Below, piece after piece: positions 62,735 to 64,000 of a stretch of DNA of 64,000 bases (its first letter is position 1; every line of letters begins with the position of its first letter). The position numbers were made by a program, and so were the translations under genes. The stretch is from contig NZ_JAHBYN010000001.1 in the NCBI RefSeq assembly GCF_019635935.1, forward strand, positions 2,167,501-2,231,500, written 5' to 3'. The notes beneath the pieces are model-generated. The model worked only from the letters and a program-made list of their open reading frames with translations. It had not been told where the DNA came from and made no database searches. Source of the stretch: Parvibaculum sp. Its GTDB lineage: Bacteria; Pseudomonadota; Alphaproteobacteria; Parvibaculales; Parvibaculaceae.

Positions 62735-64000
62735 TTACTCGGCGGCGCGGGCGGCGGCGGGCGCTGCGGCGCGGACGTCCGGATCGACATGCGCCTCGAA
62801 CTTGGCGAAATTGTCGATGAACATTTTCACCAGCTTCTGCGCCTGCGCGTCATAGGCGGCTTTGTCGGCCCATGTGTCGCGCGGGTTGAGGATCTTGTCG
62901 TCGACGCCCGGCACACTGACCGGAACCTCGAAGCCGAAGTTCGGATCGGTGCGGAAAGCGACATTGTTGAGCGAGCCGTCAAGCGCGGCGGCGAGCAGCG
63001 CCCGCGTCGCCTTGATCGGCATGCGTGAGCCCGTGCCGTAGACGCCGCCGGTCCAGCCGGTGTTGACGAGCCAGCACGAAACCTTGTGCTGGGCGATGAG
63101 GTCGCGCAAGAGGTTGCCGTATTCGGTCGGATGGCGCGACATGAAGGGCGCGCCGAAACAGGTCGAGAAGGTCGCTTCCGGCTCCGTCACACCCTTTTCG
63201 GTGCCGGCCACTTTCGCGGTATAGCCCGACAGGAAGTGATACATCGCCTGGCTCGGCGTCAGCCGCGCGACCGGCGGCAGCACCGAGAAGGCATCCGCCG
63301 TCAGCATGATGATGTTTTTCGGGTGCGGCGCGCGGCCCGTGGGGCTGGCATTCGGAATGAACGAAAGCGGATAGGCGCCGCGCGAGTTCTCGGCCAGCGC
63401 CGCGCTGTCGAGATCGAGTTCGCGGGTGTCGTCGTCCATCACGACGTTTTCAAGCACGGTGCCGAAACGCTTGGTGACGGCATAGATTTCCGGCTCGGCT
63501 TCCGCCGACAGCTTGATCATCTTTGCGTAGCAGCCGCCTTCGAAGTTGAAGACGCCGTTTTCCGACCAGCCATGCTCGTCATCGCCGATCAGCGTGCGCG
63601 TGGCGACCGCCGAAAGCGTCGTCTTGCCGGTGCCCGAAAGGCCGAAGAAGATCGCCGTGTCGCCTTCCGGTCCGACATTCGCCGAGCAATGCATCGGCAT
63701 CACGCGCTTCGGCGGCAATTCGTAGTTGAGCATCGAGAAGACGGATTTCTTGATTTCGCCCGCATAGGATGTGCCGGCGATCAGCACGATGCGCTTGGCG
63801 AAGTTGCAGGCAATCACGGTGCCGGTGCGCACGCCGTATTTGGCGGGGTCGGCCTCGAAGCTCGGCAGGTCGATGATGGTGAATTGCGGCTCGAAATTGT
63901 CGAGCTCTTCCGGCTTCGGTTCGATCAGCAGGTTCTGGATGAACAGCGAGTGCCAGGCATATTCGGTGTAGACGCGGGTCGCGAGGCGGTGGGTTTCGTC
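62735..64000 (-). CDS. pckA: phosphoenolpyruvate carboxykinase (ATP), C-terminal part (cut by window end)
   Basis: The gene continues beyond position 64000 upstream; 421 codons are inside. [18 protein letters not shown] is the kinase-1a P-loop, [24 protein letters not shown] is the kinase-2/metal motif, and [24 protein letters not shown] carries the Arg-rich end. It converts oxaloacetate to phosphoenolpyruvate with ATP, the first step of gluconeogenesis, fitting growth on hydrocarbons or organic acids. It ends at TAA before the terminator at 62684-62713. Confidence 0.97.
   Translation of the reverse strand, partial: DETHRLATRVYTEYAWHSLFIQNLLIEPKPEELDNFEPQFTIIDLPSFEADPAKYGVRTGTVIACNFAKRIVLIAGTSYAGEIKKSVFSMLNYELPPKRVMPMHCSANVGPEGDTAIFFGLSGTGKTTLSAVATRTLIGDDEHGWSENGVFNFEGGCYAKMIKLSAEAEPEIYAVTKRFGTVLENVVMDDDTRELDLDSAALAENSRGAYPLSFIPNASPTGRAPHPKNIIMLTADAFSVLPPVARLTPSQAMYHFLSGYTAKVAGTEKGVTEPEATFSTCFGAPFMSRHPTEYGNLLRDLIAQHKVSCWLVNTGWTGGVYGTGSRMPIKATRALLAAALDGSLNNVAFRTDPNFGFEVPVSVPGVDDKILNPRDTWADKAAYDAQAQKLVKMFIDNFAKFEAHVDPDVRAAAPAAARAAE

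Overview
The window is 64 kb of high-GC alphaproteobacterial DNA. CYP153-type alkane hydroxylase genes, spinster-type MFS and MMPL exporters, a split biotin cluster and the general gene style suggest a Parvibaculum-like, hydrocarbon-degrading Hyphomicrobiales member. The genus is an inference from gene content, not a match.

Region 1 (1-11.2 kb): a lipid/alkane oxidation neighbourhood. It has two paralogous ferritin-like di-iron proteins (one cut by the window start), a short Hsp70-like protein, a CYP153 P450, an MMPL-family exporter, a second P450 (CYP124/125/142-like) and a HAD phosphatase. A palindromic operator (TGACGC-NN-GCGTCA) recurs three times in front of these genes. A SPOR-domain protein and a ParA-type ATPase follow.

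Region 2 (11.4-30 kb): housekeeping and uptake genes. Biotin synthesis is split into bioBA (minus) and bioFD (plus). Then come small membrane proteins, an Ogt plus Ada/AlkA alkylation-repair pair, an MFS transporter, a phosphate-binding-like protein facing an OprO/P-type porin with a clear Pho box, a TonB receptor with a Fur-like box, and a 1099-residue fused biotin-dependent acyl-CoA carboxylase.

Region 3 (30-34.9 kb): a compact three-gene restriction-modification locus: two overlapping methyltransferase-like ORFs and a GIY-YIG/T5orf172-SF2 helicase fusion.

Region 4 (34.9-56.5 kb): a 20.9-kb nitrate-respiration island. It is bounded by a perfect 48-bp direct repeat equal to the 3' part of tRNA-Arg(CCG). 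The intact tRNA lies at the right end and the partial copy at the left. Cargo is moaE'-moaB-moaC'-moeA, nnrS, moaA behind a Moco-riboswitch-like leader and an FNR-type box, a Crp/Fnr regulator, a fused narK1K2, narGHJI, a PpiC-type isomerase, a hemerythrin protein, a degenerate carbonic anhydrase and mobA, then an outer-membrane porin and a Sel1 pseudogene. It should give nitrate-to-nitrite respiration with its own cofactor genes. No nitrite reductase and no integrase are present. moaE has lost its N-terminus at the left repeat, moaC has an internal in-frame deletion, and the carbonic anhydrase lacks conserved active-site residues.

Region 5 (56.6-64 kb): chromosomal backbone with a PAS-type protein, an ABC ATPase, DNA polymerase I, a membrane protein, a small acidic duplicated-motif protein and phosphoenolpyruvate carboxykinase, cut by the window end.
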